Under the pieces are notes generated by a model, which was not told the origin of the DNA, ran no database searches, and worked only from the letters and a program-made list of their open reading frames with translations. 64,000 nucleotides of DNA from positions 186,001 to 250,000 of the forward strand of contig NZ_JQKX01000013.1 in NCBI RefSeq assembly GCF_000746275.1, given 5' to 3'. Made by a program: the position numbers and the translations under genes. Below, in pieces: positions 48,147-56,973 of this stretch (positions are counted from its first letter, which is position 1; every line of letters starts with the position of its first letter). Origin of the DNA: Thermopetrobacter sp. TC1. GTDB lineage: Bacteria > Pseudomonadota > Alphaproteobacteria > Rhizobiales > Aestuariivirgaceae.

Positions 48147-48165
48147 ACCTATCAAAATGATAGGT
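48147..48165 (+). promoter_or_regulatory. Perfect palindrome upstream of the DUF4258/HTH pair
   Basis: ACCTATCA and TGATAGGT form a perfect 8-3-8 inverted repeat ending 5 bp before the DUF4258 ATG. A TTGACT -35-like hexamer lies at 48124-48129, so the palindrome covers the likely -10 and start region. It is a good candidate for the antitoxin's operator. Confidence 0.65.
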
Positions 48166-48170
48166 GGCAG

Positions 48171-48512
48171 ATGAAGGAGCAGCCCTGGAAGCCCGCTGAT
48201 GCGACCGAGTACATAAGGCACATCGCGCAGCGCAGTGCTGAAAGTGGTCAGACCGTGTTCACAACGCGCCACGCAGCACAACGCATGCTGGAACGCTCTC
48301 TTATCATGGGCGATGTGCTTTATGTGCTCAAACATGGCTTTGTCTATGAAGAACCCGTACCCTGCAAGCATGTTCCGGGCTGCTACAGATATGCCATCGA
48401 ATCCACGACGCCGAACTCCGGCAACAGGACGGTGCGCGTGATCGTTGTTCCGGATGCGGAGAAAGGAAACAATATCAAGATTGTCACCGTCATGTGGAAA
48501 GATGAAAAATGA
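48171..48512 (+). CDS. DUF4258 toxin-like protein
   Basis: The 113-residue protein has the DUF4258 pattern: FTTRHAAQRMLERSLIMGDVLYVLKHG, then RYAIESTT and VRVIVVPDAEKGNNIKIVTVMWKD. These proteins are RelE-like and usually precede an HTH antitoxin, as here (22 bp). Composition is less GC-rich than ligA. Catalytic activity is not demonstrated for most members, so toxin status is family-based inference. Confidence 0.82.
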   Translation: MKEQPWKPADATEYIRHIAQRSAESGQTVFTTRHAAQRMLERSLIMGDVLYVLKHGFVYEEPVPCKHVPGCYRYAIESTTPNSGNRTVRVIVVPDAEKGNNIKIVTVMWKDEK

Positions 48513-48534
48513 CACTGGTTTTGGAGGCCATACC

Positions 48535-48984
48535 ATGAAGCGCTACCATTACGTGGAGTGCGGGCTGGACAATGTCATCGTTGAAGGCGTGGAGATCACG
48601 CGCGATGCTGATGGTGAGGAGGTGGTGTGCATTCCCGCCATTGGCGCGCTGCACAAGGCCATAGCGGAAGGGATCCTGCGGCGTGAAGGCGCCATGTCCG
48701 GCAAGGAACTGCGCTTCCTGCGCACGGAAATGGGAATGACACAGGCGGAGCTTGGGCAGTTGCTGCACCGGGATGCGCAGACGATTGCTCGCTGGGAAAA
48801 GGAGGAAATTCCCATCGACGGCAATGCGGATACGGTCGTGCGTCGTTTGGCGGCGGAGAAGCTAGACATCGATCTTGATGTCACGACGGAAGAGCTGGCG
48901 CGCCGTACGGTGCCTAATGTGCGTCCGCGGGAAATCGTCATTCGCCGCGCCGAGAATGAGGGCTATGAAGTGAAGGCGGCGTGA
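48535..48984 (+). CDS. HTH antitoxin partner of DUF4258
   Basis: The 149-residue protein starts MKRYHYVECGLDNVIVEGVE and has a helix-turn-helix in the middle (ELRFLRTEMGMTQAELGQLLHRDAQTIARWEK). The N-terminal YVECGLDNV and the HTH are typical for the DUF4258-linked antitoxin family. The ATG at 48535 follows ttggaggc; an upstream frame overlapping the toxin gene is rejected. It probably binds the palindrome at 48147-48165. Confidence 0.8.
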   Translation: MKRYHYVECGLDNVIVEGVEITRDADGEEVVCIPAIGALHKAIAEGILRREGAMSGKELRFLRTEMGMTQAELGQLLHRDAQTIARWEKEEIPIDGNADTVVRRLAAEKLDIDLDVTTEELARRTVPNVRPREIVIRRAENEGYEVKAA

Positions 48985-49129
48985 TCTCAAGCAAGGGTGC
49001 TAATACACGATTTTCCTGGCAGGGCATCGTGTGGCGCGCGTTCATGCTCACTGGTTTGCTGTGCAATTAAAAGGAATTGGCAACGTTGTGTCGCGAAGTG
49101 GGCGTGCGCGCCTTTTATCATGGACACGA

Positions 49130-52100
49130 TCAGCGGCGGGCGCCAAAGTTTGTGATTACCCGGTGACGGCGCTGGGTTTGCGGCTGCTTGGGCGGCGGAA
49201 TGATGCGAGCCGGCTGTGATTCCGAAACCTCGGGCGTGGCCGGATGTTGCTGCGGACGCGGCGGTGGCAAGGGGGTGATGGCAATGGGGCCGCTGCGCGA
49301 GGTGTCCTTGCTTTCCTTAAGAGTGACGGCGGAAGCCGCAGATGGCTTGCGCTTTGGCAGGCCCGGGCGCTTTCTGGGCGTGGGAGGCATGTCCGGCTGA
49401 AGAGAGACGGGTTGCGCCGCTCTGCTTTTGGGGCTTGCGGCCCGGCCTTTCACGACTTTCGACGTTTTGTTGCCTCTCTGTCTTGATGCGGGCTTTTCTT
49501 GGGACGCTGAAGATGCCGGCGGCGTAGGCGGCGCCTTGGTGTCATCTGCCCCGTGAGCGCCGGCATTCTGCCGCAGGCTGCGCAAAATGGCGCTGATGGT
49601 GTCATCGGTGGTGGCGCTTTCGGCCGGCGATGTTCCCTTCTGCCGGGATGACGGGGAGGTCTGAGTATCCGGTGTCATGGTGCCGGATTTGTGTGCATCG
49701 CCCTCAGGGCTTGCGGATTTGGCCGGTTTGGCATTTCCGGCCGGTTCGACCGGTTTTGCCGGCGACATCCGGCCCTGCTCGCGCCGGTTTTTCAACCGGC
49801 GGCGGCGCTCCTCGAGCATGCGGCGTTCGCGCTCGATCTGGCGGCGGAAGGCTTCACGCTCCAGGGTCTTTCGCAGCGTGCGCGCGGTCTGGCGGCGGGC
49901 TTTTTCGGTCTTCACCAGCAGGGATTCGACGCGGGCGCGGAAGGCGGCCTCCTTTCTTGCCCGCTCCTCGGCCCATTGCCGCCAACGCTCGAACAGAACC
50001 TGACGGCGCTCGAAAGCGGATTCCTCCTCCAGAATGCGACGGCGTTCGCGCTCGATGCGTTCCAGTTTCGCCATGGAGCGCTTCAGGGCGGTGACGGCAA
50101 CCCAGTCCTTGAGCGCATCAAGCTGCGGCAGGGGCTGCAAGGCGCGCGGCGAACCGGCAAAGGCGATGGCAAAACCGGGCTGATCGTCCTTCACTTTGCG
50201 CGGTGTGAATTCGAGGCTGATATCCAGTGCGGCTTTTCCGGCATCGGCAAGCGCCTGCAGGCGCGCGTTCAGGTCAGGCCTGGGCTGCCAGGCGAAGGGC
50301 GAGAGCGAAAGCACGCCTGCCTTGATGGTGAAGGGCAGGGATGCGCCGGGGAAGGGCAGGGCGGCATCCGCCTTGAGCAGAACGGAATTAACAAGGGCGG
50401 TGAGGCGGTTGGCGTCATTGAGGCGGGCGGCGGCCTTGAGAAAGGCTTCAGGGGCAAGGCGCGGCCAGTGTCCGTGGCTGAGAATGAGGCGGCCGGAACC
50501 TTCAAGATTGGCGGGCAGGGACAGAAGCGTGCGCCCCGCTGTCTGAAAGGTGGCTTTGGCCTGCAAGGCTCCCCTGAACAGAGGCGTGCCATCTGTCCGG
50601 ATCAGGTGCCGGGCGGTGGCGAGGCGCATGCGCGTTTTGCCGGAGACGACAAGCCCGGTGCGTGCCTGCTTGAAGAGGGCGGAGAGAAAAAGGCCTTCCT
50701 TGAGCGCCTGCTCACCTGAAGCGGCGCTTTGCTTTGGCGGTTGTTGCTGACCGGCCTTTGGCGGGCTGCCGGCGGTTAGGGTGATGGTCAGGCCGGGGCG
50801 CTCATGCGCAAGCAGGAGTTTGCCGTCTTTCAGGGACAAGCCGGGTACAACGGCCATGACATCGGCGTTCATCTCGATGCGGCTGAAGGGCAGGGATTCC
50901 AACACCTTGGGGCGGAAACGGCCGTCTGGGCTGGCGGGTGCGGTGAGCAAGGGAGAGAGAAGCGCGCTTGCCGTGAGATAATCCGCATGGATACTCCCCT
51001 TGATGCGCCAGGTGCGGGCACTGGTCTCAAGCGTCTGTTGCGCTGTGAAGTCTTCTTCGCTGCGGGCAAGGGAGAGTTCGCCGGCGAAGGCGGCTTCGCC
51101 CACATTGCCATGCAGCTTGCGCAGGCGGATATGGCCGGGGGAGAAGGCGGCATCGGCCTCGGCCCAGAACGTGTTGGGCATGGATGAGGGCGCTCCCAGC
51201 CCGAACAGGGCAAGGGCGGATCCGGCGCGGGATGTGCGGGCGGCAAGGCGGCCCTGACCGGTCCAGCCGCTCTCGGTGTTCGGATTGCGCACGGCCCCTT
51301 CAAAACGCAGGTCCAGGCCCGCAAGCTCAAGCGATAACGTGGTGGCCACATCCTTTTGCGGGCGGCCTTTCATGACAAGGGCGGCCCTGGCCGGCGGATC
51401 GATGCGGCTTTTGGCCTGTGCCGAATCTTTGGCGCGGGATGAGCGCGCAGCTAGGCGCGAGCGGATGAGCGCCAGAAGCGGGGTTGAGCGCGGTGCGGCA
51501 ATTTCGGCGTTCACATCAAGCGTGCCTTCACGCCAGCGGGAGAGGCGACCGCGCCAGCCGGCCTGAAGGTTCACATCCATCGGGCCGGCCTTGCCCTTCA
51601 GCAGCGCCTGTACATCGGCACCCTCCTCAACGCCACGGGCGGTGGCGGTGAATGAGAGGTCCATGCCGCCTAGGCCGGCAAGCCAATCGGGCGCGGTCTT
51701 TTCGCCATAGCCGGCAAGCAGCCGCCAAAGGCGGGCGGAATCGCGGGCGGTGATGCGGGCGGTGATTTCGCCTTTCACGGTATCGTCGGGGAAGGTGAGC
51801 GCACCCTGCGCCTGCATGCGCACGCCGGCGAGATCGGCGATGTCAAAGCGGGAAATCTGCGCTTTCTCGGCGGTAACGGCGAGCGCGATGTCCACGCCCT
51901 TCATCGGCAGGCCCCAGAGATGAAGACGCCCCGCTTTCACATCGGCGCGGGTGTCGCCAAACTGCATGGCGGCGGCGATGAGCTCCAAAAGGGCGGTGCC
52001 GGGGTTGCCTTCACCTTCCGGGGCGGCAAGACCGGAGGGGATGTACCGGTCAATGTTCAGCGTCCTGGCGTCAATGGTGAGATCCAGGGCCTCCTTGCCG

Positions 52101-53566
52101 AGGGTGAGGGCGAGGGTGCCCTGTGAGTCATCCAGGGTGAAGCGGCCGTCGCTAAGGCGCAGGGCGGCGGGGGAGGCATCCAGTTTGGCATTCAGGGAGA
52201 GCCGGCCGCGGGCCCCGCGCCAGAGGCGGGCCAGTGCTGCCTGATGCGCCGGCAGGGCCCAGAAGACAAAACCGCGCAGATCACGGCTTTCAAAATCCAC
52301 ATCACCTGAAAGCTGGGGCAGGTCAGACAGGGGCAGAAGCTGGCCGTGAAAGGCCAGGCGGCTGCCCCCGGGCAGGGTGGTGCTGAGGCTTTCGATGGCG
52401 ATGCGGTCGATATCGGCATCGATGACGGTGTGGAAATTGTTCAGGCTCTCGCCGCCGATGCGCAGGGAGGAGACCGACAGATCCAGTTGCAGCAGGACAT
52501 CCTCGGGGAGCATCTGCGTCAGGGCGGCCAGTTCATAAAGCCCTTGCGGGCCAAAGAGGCTGGTGCGGGCGTCCTTGCCGATGAGCCAGTCGATGTCGAA
52601 GCGCCCGGCCTTGAGCGAAAGGGCCGCCTCGATGACCGGACCGGTGACGATATGGGCCTCGCCGGTGATGGTGTTGGCGGCATGGGCGGCGGAAAGGGGC
52701 GCGGCCTCGATCTTGCGCAGCCAGAGATCATCGAGATTGCCTTCCACGCGGGCGCTGATCGCATAAAGCATCAGGCCGGTGGCGCGGTCGGCCTTGCCCT
52801 TGCCGAAAACCGGCACGATGCGCAAATCGGCCTGCATCTGGCCGGGTTTCGGGCTGTTCAAGTCTCCCGAGAGCGACCAGGAAAGACCATCGCCGCCGGC
52901 AGGTTCCACCCGCACCGCAAAGGAGACGGGTTTTTGCGGCCGGATGCGGCCGGTACTGATGCGGATGGTCACGGGCTGATCCTGCATGGTCGCCGTGGCC
53001 GCTATGCGCCAGGGGCCGGTCAGGCGCGGGGCGGTTATAGTGGCGGAAACCTTCTCCAGACGGGCGATGCCGCCACGACGAGCATCGGCAAGCAGGATGG
53101 TGCCGTCATGCACGTGAATGCCGGCGATGGCGATGCGATCCGGCGGGAAGGGCAGGTGTACGCCTTCATGCGGCCTTAACTTCCAGGTTCCCGTGCCGTT
53201 TTTCAGCCGCTCCAGCGCAAGCTGCGGCTTTTCGAAATCCACGCGCTCCACCTCCAGACGGCCGGAAAGCAACGCGGCGAGAGAGAGGCGGGCGGTGATG
53301 CGTTCCGCCTCCAGAAAGGCCGGCTGGGTGGCGCCCGGCGGATTGGCCACGGTGACGTCATTGAGCGTGATGGTGGGCCAGGGAAAGAGGCGCACCTCAA
53401 CCTCTCCGCGGATCTTCACGGGGCGGCCGGTGAGCTCCGCGCCCCAGGCGCTGATGCGGTCGCGGTAGCGGTTGAAGTCGATGAACCAGGGCGCGGCAAG
53501 GGCTGCCGTCACCAACAGGATGATGGCGATACCCAGATACAGCAAAGGCGAGCGCCAGACGGACAT
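49130..53566 (-). CDS. Giant AsmA-family protein with coiled-coil C-terminal extension
   Basis: The 1478-residue protein has one N-terminal membrane anchor (LLYLGIAIILLVTAALAAPW). The AsmA N-terminal domain follows (IDFNRYRDRISAWGAELTGRPVKIRGEVEVRLFPWPTITLNDV, residues about 30-70). Then come long repeated beta segments and an AsmA-C-like region, consistent with bridge-like proteins that move phospholipids across the periplasm or aid outer-membrane assembly. From about residue 1190 it changes to a highly charged Arg/Glu coiled coil (WAEERARKEAAFRARVESLL, RQIERERRMLEERRRRLKNR). It ends in a Ser/Pro/Lys-rich low-complexity tail of about 180 residues. AsmA proteins rarely carry such an extension. 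No partner gene adjoins it. Confidence 0.88.
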   Translation of the reverse strand: MSVWRSPLLYLGIAIILLVTAALAAPWFIDFNRYRDRISAWGAELTGRPVKIRGEVEVRLFPWPTITLNDVTVANPPGATQPAFLEAERITARLSLAALLSGRLEVERVDFEKPQLALERLKNGTGTWKLRPHEGVHLPFPPDRIAIAGIHVHDGTILLADARRGGIARLEKVSATITAPRLTGPWRIAATATMQDQPVTIRISTGRIRPQKPVSFAVRVEPAGGDGLSWSLSGDLNSPKPGQMQADLRIVPVFGKGKADRATGLMLYAISARVEGNLDDLWLRKIEAAPLSAAHAANTITGEAHIVTGPVIEAALSLKAGRFDIDWLIGKDARTSLFGPQGLYELAALTQMLPEDVLLQLDLSVSSLRIGGESLNNFHTVIDADIDRIAIESLSTTLPGGSRLAFHGQLLPLSDLPQLSGDVDFESRDLRGFVFWALPAHQAALARLWRGARGRLSLNAKLDASPAALRLSDGRFTLDDSQGTLALTLGKEALDLTIDARTLNIDRYIPSGLAAPEGEGNPGTALLELIAAAMQFGDTRADVKAGRLHLWGLPMKGVDIALAVTAEKAQISRFDIADLAGVRMQAQGALTFPDDTVKGEITARITARDSARLWRLLAGYGEKTAPDWLAGLGGMDLSFTATARGVEEGADVQALLKGKAGPMDVNLQAGWRGRLSRWREGTLDVNAEIAAPRSTPLLALIRSRLAARSSRAKDSAQAKSRIDPPARAALVMKGRPQKDVATTLSLELAGLDLRFEGAVRNPNTESGWTGQGRLAARTSRAGSALALFGLGAPSSMPNTFWAEADAAFSPGHIRLRKLHGNVGEAAFAGELSLARSEEDFTAQQTLETSARTWRIKGSIHADYLTASALLSPLLTAPASPDGRFRPKVLESLPFSRIEMNADVMAVVPGLSLKDGKLLLAHERPGLTITLTAGSPPKAGQQQPPKQSAASGEQALKEGLFLSALFKQARTGLVVSGKTRMRLATARHLIRTDGTPLFRGALQAKATFQTAGRTLLSLPANLEGSGRLILSHGHWPRLAPEAFLKAAARLNDANRLTALVNSVLLKADAALPFPGASLPFTIKAGVLSLSPFAWQPRPDLNARLQALADAGKAALDISLEFTPRKVKDDQPGFAIAFAGSPRALQPLPQLDALKDWVAVTALKRSMAKLERIERERRRILEEESAFERRQVLFERWRQWAEERARKEAAFRARVESLLVKTEKARRQTARTLRKTLEREAFRRQIERERRMLEERRRRLKNRREQGRMSPAKPVEPAGNAKPAKSASPEGDAHKSGTMTPDTQTSPSSRQKGTSPAESATTDDTISAILRSLRQNAGAHGADDTKAPPTPPASSASQEKPASRQRGNKTSKVVKGRAASPKSRAAQPVSLQPDMPPTPRKRPGLPKRKPSAASAVTLKESKDTSRSGPIAITPLPPPRPQQHPATPEVSESQPARIIPPPKQPQTQRRHRVITNFGARR

Positions 53567-53711
53567 GACCCTTCCATGATGGCATGATCCCGCCCGCGCT
53601 TATAGCAGATGACATGGGATGCACGTAAGCCCGCGCCCGGTTGCATTGCCCACGGAAAAACGCGGCGGTGGCATCGCTTAAGTCTTAGAACATACTCCAC
53701 GACACATACAT

Positions 53712-53814
53712 CGTCATACCGGCGAAAGCCGGTATCTCAATTCATTTACTCATGCGTTTGTGGCCCGACCCCCTCCCGGCGCTTCGCGCCGACCTCCCCC
53801 TATCAGGGGGAGGT
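53712..53814 (+). repeat. Hybrid short dispersed repeat R3
   Basis: The left half matches R1 and R2 (CGTCATACCGGCGAAAGCCG). The right half instead matches R4, with CTCATGCGTTTGTGGCCCGA followed by GGCGCTTCGCGCC and a CCTCCCCC-type hairpin. It shows arms being exchanged around a shared hinge. Confidence 0.8.
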
Positions 53815-53885
53815 TAGGATCAAGCGCTCTTCCTGCATGCCGCCCGCTGCACTGAGACCAATTTAGCTTCCGACGACAGGTGTTT

Positions 53886-54360
53886 GTTTAATTCATTGAA
53901 GAACAATGGGAAAACGTCATACCCGGGCTTGTCCCGGGTATCCAGGGGCGTTTTACTCATGTGGCTATGGCAGTCAAGAACGGTTCTACTGGTCTCTGTC
54001 CTTGAAAGGGACTACCGCCGGAAGGATATTTCATATCCTTCCGGAACGTTTCGGCGGGGTTTACAACCCCGCCTAAGGCGTGAATGGCGGGGTAATATAC
54101 CCCGCCAAAATGTTCCGGAACGGGATACAATCCCGTTCCGGCATTTTTTTCCATGCGATACAAGTCAAGCCTGCTGGTGAACACCATGGCCCACCAAGAC
54201 CGCATCGGATTTTGGCCCTGGATTGCCGGGACAAGGCCCGGCAATGACGTTTTATTGTTGTTTATCAATGAGTTAAACAACAACTTCCTAACTCATGAAA
54301 AGTCATTTTTCCCAGTCGATTTGGCGGCAACAGCACGCTTCCCGAATTTTCTTGGGCACC
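53886..54360 (+). repeat. Mosaic dispersed repeat, copy A2, with four-hairpin array
   Basis: The core at 53915-54249 has the same inverted ends as A1 (CGTCATACCCGGGCTTGTCC, and the right end finishing CCCGGCAATGACG). The symmetry extends imperfectly to 53886 and 54278, and homology to A1 to about 54360. Inside are four perfect hairpins, all with 3-base loops: 54018-54044 (12-bp stem), 54053-54073 (9 bp), 54086-54106 (9 bp) and 54115-54141 (12 bp). No coding potential is seen. The 53567-54430 gap between the AsmA-like and dehydrogenase genes consists almost entirely of this element and R3. Confidence 0.88.
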
Positions 54361-54430
54361 GATGCGCCCCACACAACCCCCCAGATTTAAAAACAAGGGC
54401 TTGGGCGGGGGCGCGGGGCGATTTCGCCGG

Positions 54431-55858
54431 TCAGCCTTTGTGCAACGAGGTCTCAGGGGGCAGGACCTTGCCGGGGTTGAGGATGTTCAGGGGGTCAAGG
54501 GCCTGCTTGATGGCGCGCATGGCATGAAGGGCGCGGCCGTGTTCCTTTTCCATGTAGGCGAGCTTGCCCATGCCGATGCCGTGTTCGCCGGTGGCGGTGC
54601 CGTCCATGGCAAGGGCGCGCTCAACCAGCCGCTCGGCAAAGGCTTCGATGCGCTCCTTTTGCACATCATCGTTGGGCGGGGCGAAGAGAATGACATGAAA
54701 ATTGCCATCCCCGACATGGCCGACAATGGCGCCGGAGAGATCATGCGCGCGCATGTCCTTCTGGGTTTCGGTGACGCACTCGGCCAGCCGCGAAATGGGC
54801 ACGCAGACGTCGGTGGTCATGGCCACCATGCCGGGATTGGCGCTCTTGGCCGCCCAGAAGACATCGTGCCGGGCGCGCCAGAGGCGGCGTCTGTCTTCCT
54901 CGCGTTCAGCCCAGGTGCCGGGCACGCCGCCGTGATCCTGCACGATTCCGGTGAAAATCTCGATCTGCTCATGAATGGCGGTGCCGGTGCCGGCGAATTC
55001 CACGAACAGGGTGGGGCGCTCCGGCAGGTCGAGGTCGGAATAGGCATTGACCATGGCGATGGTGGCGGCATCGAGAAGCTCGATGCGGGCCACGGGCAGA
55101 TCGATCTGAATGGTCTCGATCACGGCCTCGCAGGCGGCGCCGATGTCGGGAAAATTGCAAATGCCGGCGATGACGGTTTCCGGAATGCCATGCAGTTTCA
55201 GGGTGATCTCGGTGATGATGCCGAGGGTGCCTTCCGCGCCGACGAAAAGACGGGTGAGATCATAGCCGGAGGCGGACTTGCGGGCGCGGCTGCCGGTGTG
55301 GATGATCTCGCCATTGGCGAGCACGACGCGCAGGGCCTTGACGTTTTCGGCCATGGTGCCATAGCGCACGGCATTGGTGCCGGAAGCGCGGGTGGAGACC
55401 ATGCCGCCGATGGTGGCATCGGCACCGGGGTCGATGGGGAAGAACAGGCCGGTATCGCGCAGATAGCTGTTGAGCTGGCGGCGGGTGACGCCGGGCTGAA
55501 CACGGCAGTCAAGATCCTCGGGGCGCACCTCGAGAATGGCGTTCATGCGCGATAAATCCAGGCTGATGCCGCCGCAGGGCGCGGCGATGTGGCCTTCCAG
55601 CGAGGTGCCGGCGCCATAGGGGATAAGGGGTACGCGACAGTCGGCACAGATGCGGACAATCTCCGCCACTTCCGCCTCCGATTCGGCAAAGGCGACGGCA
55701 TCCGGCGGCAGGGCAGGGTTCCAGGTGGGATCATCGGCATGCTGAATGCGCACCGCCTCGGCAAGGCTGAGCCTTTCCCCAAGAAGGCTGGTCAGCCGCT
55801 CGATGGCCGCAGACACATCCATGTCCTTTCGACAGGTGATCTTGAGCGCCCTTGCCAT
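54431..55858 (-). CDS. FAD-linked D-lactate dehydrogenase / GlcD-like oxidoreductase
   Basis: The 475-residue flavoprotein belongs to the VAO/FAD-linked oxidase family. It has LIPYGAGTSLEGHIAAPCGG and GADATIGGMVSTRASGTNAVRYGTM in the FAD domain, FVGAEGTLGIITEITLKLHG, then C-terminal GHVGDGNFHVILF and TATGEHGIGMGKLAYM. The pattern fits cytochrome-linked D-lactate dehydrogenase or the D-subunit of glycolate oxidase; GlcE and GlcF partners are absent, favouring a stand-alone D-lactate (D-2-hydroxyacid) dehydrogenase. The start at 55858 or 55822 is uncertain. It is divergent from the thioesterase gene. Confidence 0.87.
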   Translation of the reverse strand: MARALKITCRKDMDVSAAIERLTSLLGERLSLAEAVRIQHADDPTWNPALPPDAVAFAESEAEVAEIVRICADCRVPLIPYGAGTSLEGHIAAPCGGISLDLSRMNAILEVRPEDLDCRVQPGVTRRQLNSYLRDTGLFFPIDPGADATIGGMVSTRASGTNAVRYGTMAENVKALRVVLANGEIIHTGSRARKSASGYDLTRLFVGAEGTLGIITEITLKLHGIPETVIAGICNFPDIGAACEAVIETIQIDLPVARIELLDAATIAMVNAYSDLDLPERPTLFVEFAGTGTAIHEQIEIFTGIVQDHGGVPGTWAEREEDRRRLWRARHDVFWAAKSANPGMVAMTTDVCVPISRLAECVTETQKDMRAHDLSGAIVGHVGDGNFHVILFAPPNDDVQKERIEAFAERLVERALAMDGTATGEHGIGMGKLAYMEKEHGRALHAMRAIKQALDPLNILNPGKVLPPETSLHKG

Positions 55859-55999
55859 GGCGCACCCCTCTGTTACATCTTCCCCCGGTCCGTTCCGTGC
55901 GGAAAACTTTTCCGACCACAGGCCATCCTAGCCAAGGCTTCGCACGGATGTCACTTGTCTGAAGGTCAGAAAAACTAACCTCTATAAGACGAAAGAACA

Positions 56000-56015
56000 A
56001 TGTTCAAATGAACAT
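56000..56015 (+). promoter_or_regulatory. Perfect palindrome upstream of the thioesterase gene
   Basis: ATGTTCA and TGAACAT form a perfect 7-2-7 inverted repeat. A -10-like TATAAG lies at 55983-55988, so the palindrome would sit just downstream of the transcription start, a repressor position. No dedicated regulator gene is adjacent. TetR/MarR-type binding is inference. Confidence 0.5.
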
Positions 56016-56033
56016 ATCGCAGGGGAAGGTTTG

Positions 56034-56540
56034 ATGGACATCCTCGAGATCGAGCGCACGCTGCCGCAGGCCGGCCCGGTGCGGGAGGTGGAGAAGGCGT
56101 GGTGCGATTACAACGGTCATCTCAACATGGCCTGGTATGGCGTGCTGTTTGAGCGGGCGCTGGACGACATGCTGGAGGACGTCGGACTGGGCGCGGACTG
56201 GCGGGCGCGCACGGGCGGGTCGTTCTTCGCGCTGGCGACCATGCATCATTACTTGCGCGAGGTGCTGGCGGGAGAGCATGTGCGCATCGTCTACCGGGTG
56301 CTGGATTTCGATGCCAAGAAGGTGCACGCCTTTTTCACCATGCTGCATGAGGAGAAGGGTTTTCGCGCGGCGACCATGGAAATTCTCTTTCTGCACGTGA
56401 ACATGACGACCCGGCGCTCTGCAGAGATGGATGCGGACACGCTGGCGGTGTTTCGCAGGCTTCGCGAAAGCACGCAAAACCTGCCCTGGCCGCCCGAGGC
56501 CGGCGCCAAAATCGGCATCCGCCGCAAAAGGGATCGGTGA
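56034..56540 (+). CDS. Hotdog-fold acyl-CoA thioesterase
   Basis: The 168-residue protein has the 4HBT hotdog pattern, with VEKAWCDYNGHLNMAWYGVLFERALDDML (catalytic Asp in the YNGHLN loop) and FFALATMHHYLREVLAGEHVRIVYRVLDFDAKKVHAFF. It resembles the thioesterases found with carnitine catabolism genes, though none are present here. It would hydrolyse an acyl-CoA in the cytoplasm. The ATG at 56034 follows aggggaagg. The 3' end is followed within 20 bp by repeat A3. Confidence 0.85.
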   Translation: MDILEIERTLPQAGPVREVEKAWCDYNGHLNMAWYGVLFERALDDMLEDVGLGADWRARTGGSFFALATMHHYLREVLAGEHVRIVYRVLDFDAKKVHAFFTMLHEEKGFRAATMEILFLHVNMTTRRSAEMDADTLAVFRRLRESTQNLPWPPEAGAKIGIRRKRDR

Positions 56541-56559
56541 GGCGCTGAGAGGGTTTTGG

Positions 56560-56848
56560 AGGCGATGGCATTCGCCAGGCTTGAACTGAGCCGTATGAAA
56601 ACAGAATGCCGGAACGGGATTGTATCCCGTTCCGGAACGTTTTGGCAGGGTATATTACCCCGCCATCCATGCTTTGGGCGGGGTTAAAAACCCGCCGAAA
56701 GGCTTCGGAAGAGGTTGGAAACCTCTTCCGGCGAGGAGGTGTAATATCCTTCCGGCGGTAAGCCTTGAGACCGGAAGAGCCATTCCTGATTGTCATCACC
56801 GCGTGCATAAATCGCTCCCGGATGCCCGGGAGACGCCCGGTTGTGACG
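56560..56848 (-). repeat. Mosaic dispersed repeat, copy A3, inverted, with expanded hairpin array
   Basis: This copy runs opposite to A2. It has hairpins at 56609-56635 (12-bp stem, loop tgt), 56644-56664, 56677-56696 and 56706-56730 (11-bp stem, loop gga), plus a decayed one at 56734-56757. The fourth is extra compared with A2. The CGTCA-type end lies at 56848; the other terminal arm (CCCGGCAATGACG type) is missing, cut near the thioesterase stop. It occupies most of the 433-bp gap before the ClC gene. Confidence 0.83.
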
Positions 56849-56973
56849 ATGGGGTGAGGCAAGCACGGCCGGGCTGTATGATGGACACGGCGGCGGATTC
56901 GGTGTTTTCTTCAGGGTTGCATGAATACCGGCAGTTTGAACGATCGTGAGGGGTTTTGCGGGGCGGGTGTGGC

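Noticed and set aside
54018-54141. CRISPR array
   Set aside because: The units are self-complementary hairpins of unequal length without constant repeats or unique spacers, and no cas genes are present.
54362-55555. 397-residue plus-strand frame opposite the dehydrogenase gene
   Set aside because: Gly/Ala/Asp-rich shadow; the minus strand has conserved FAD motifs.
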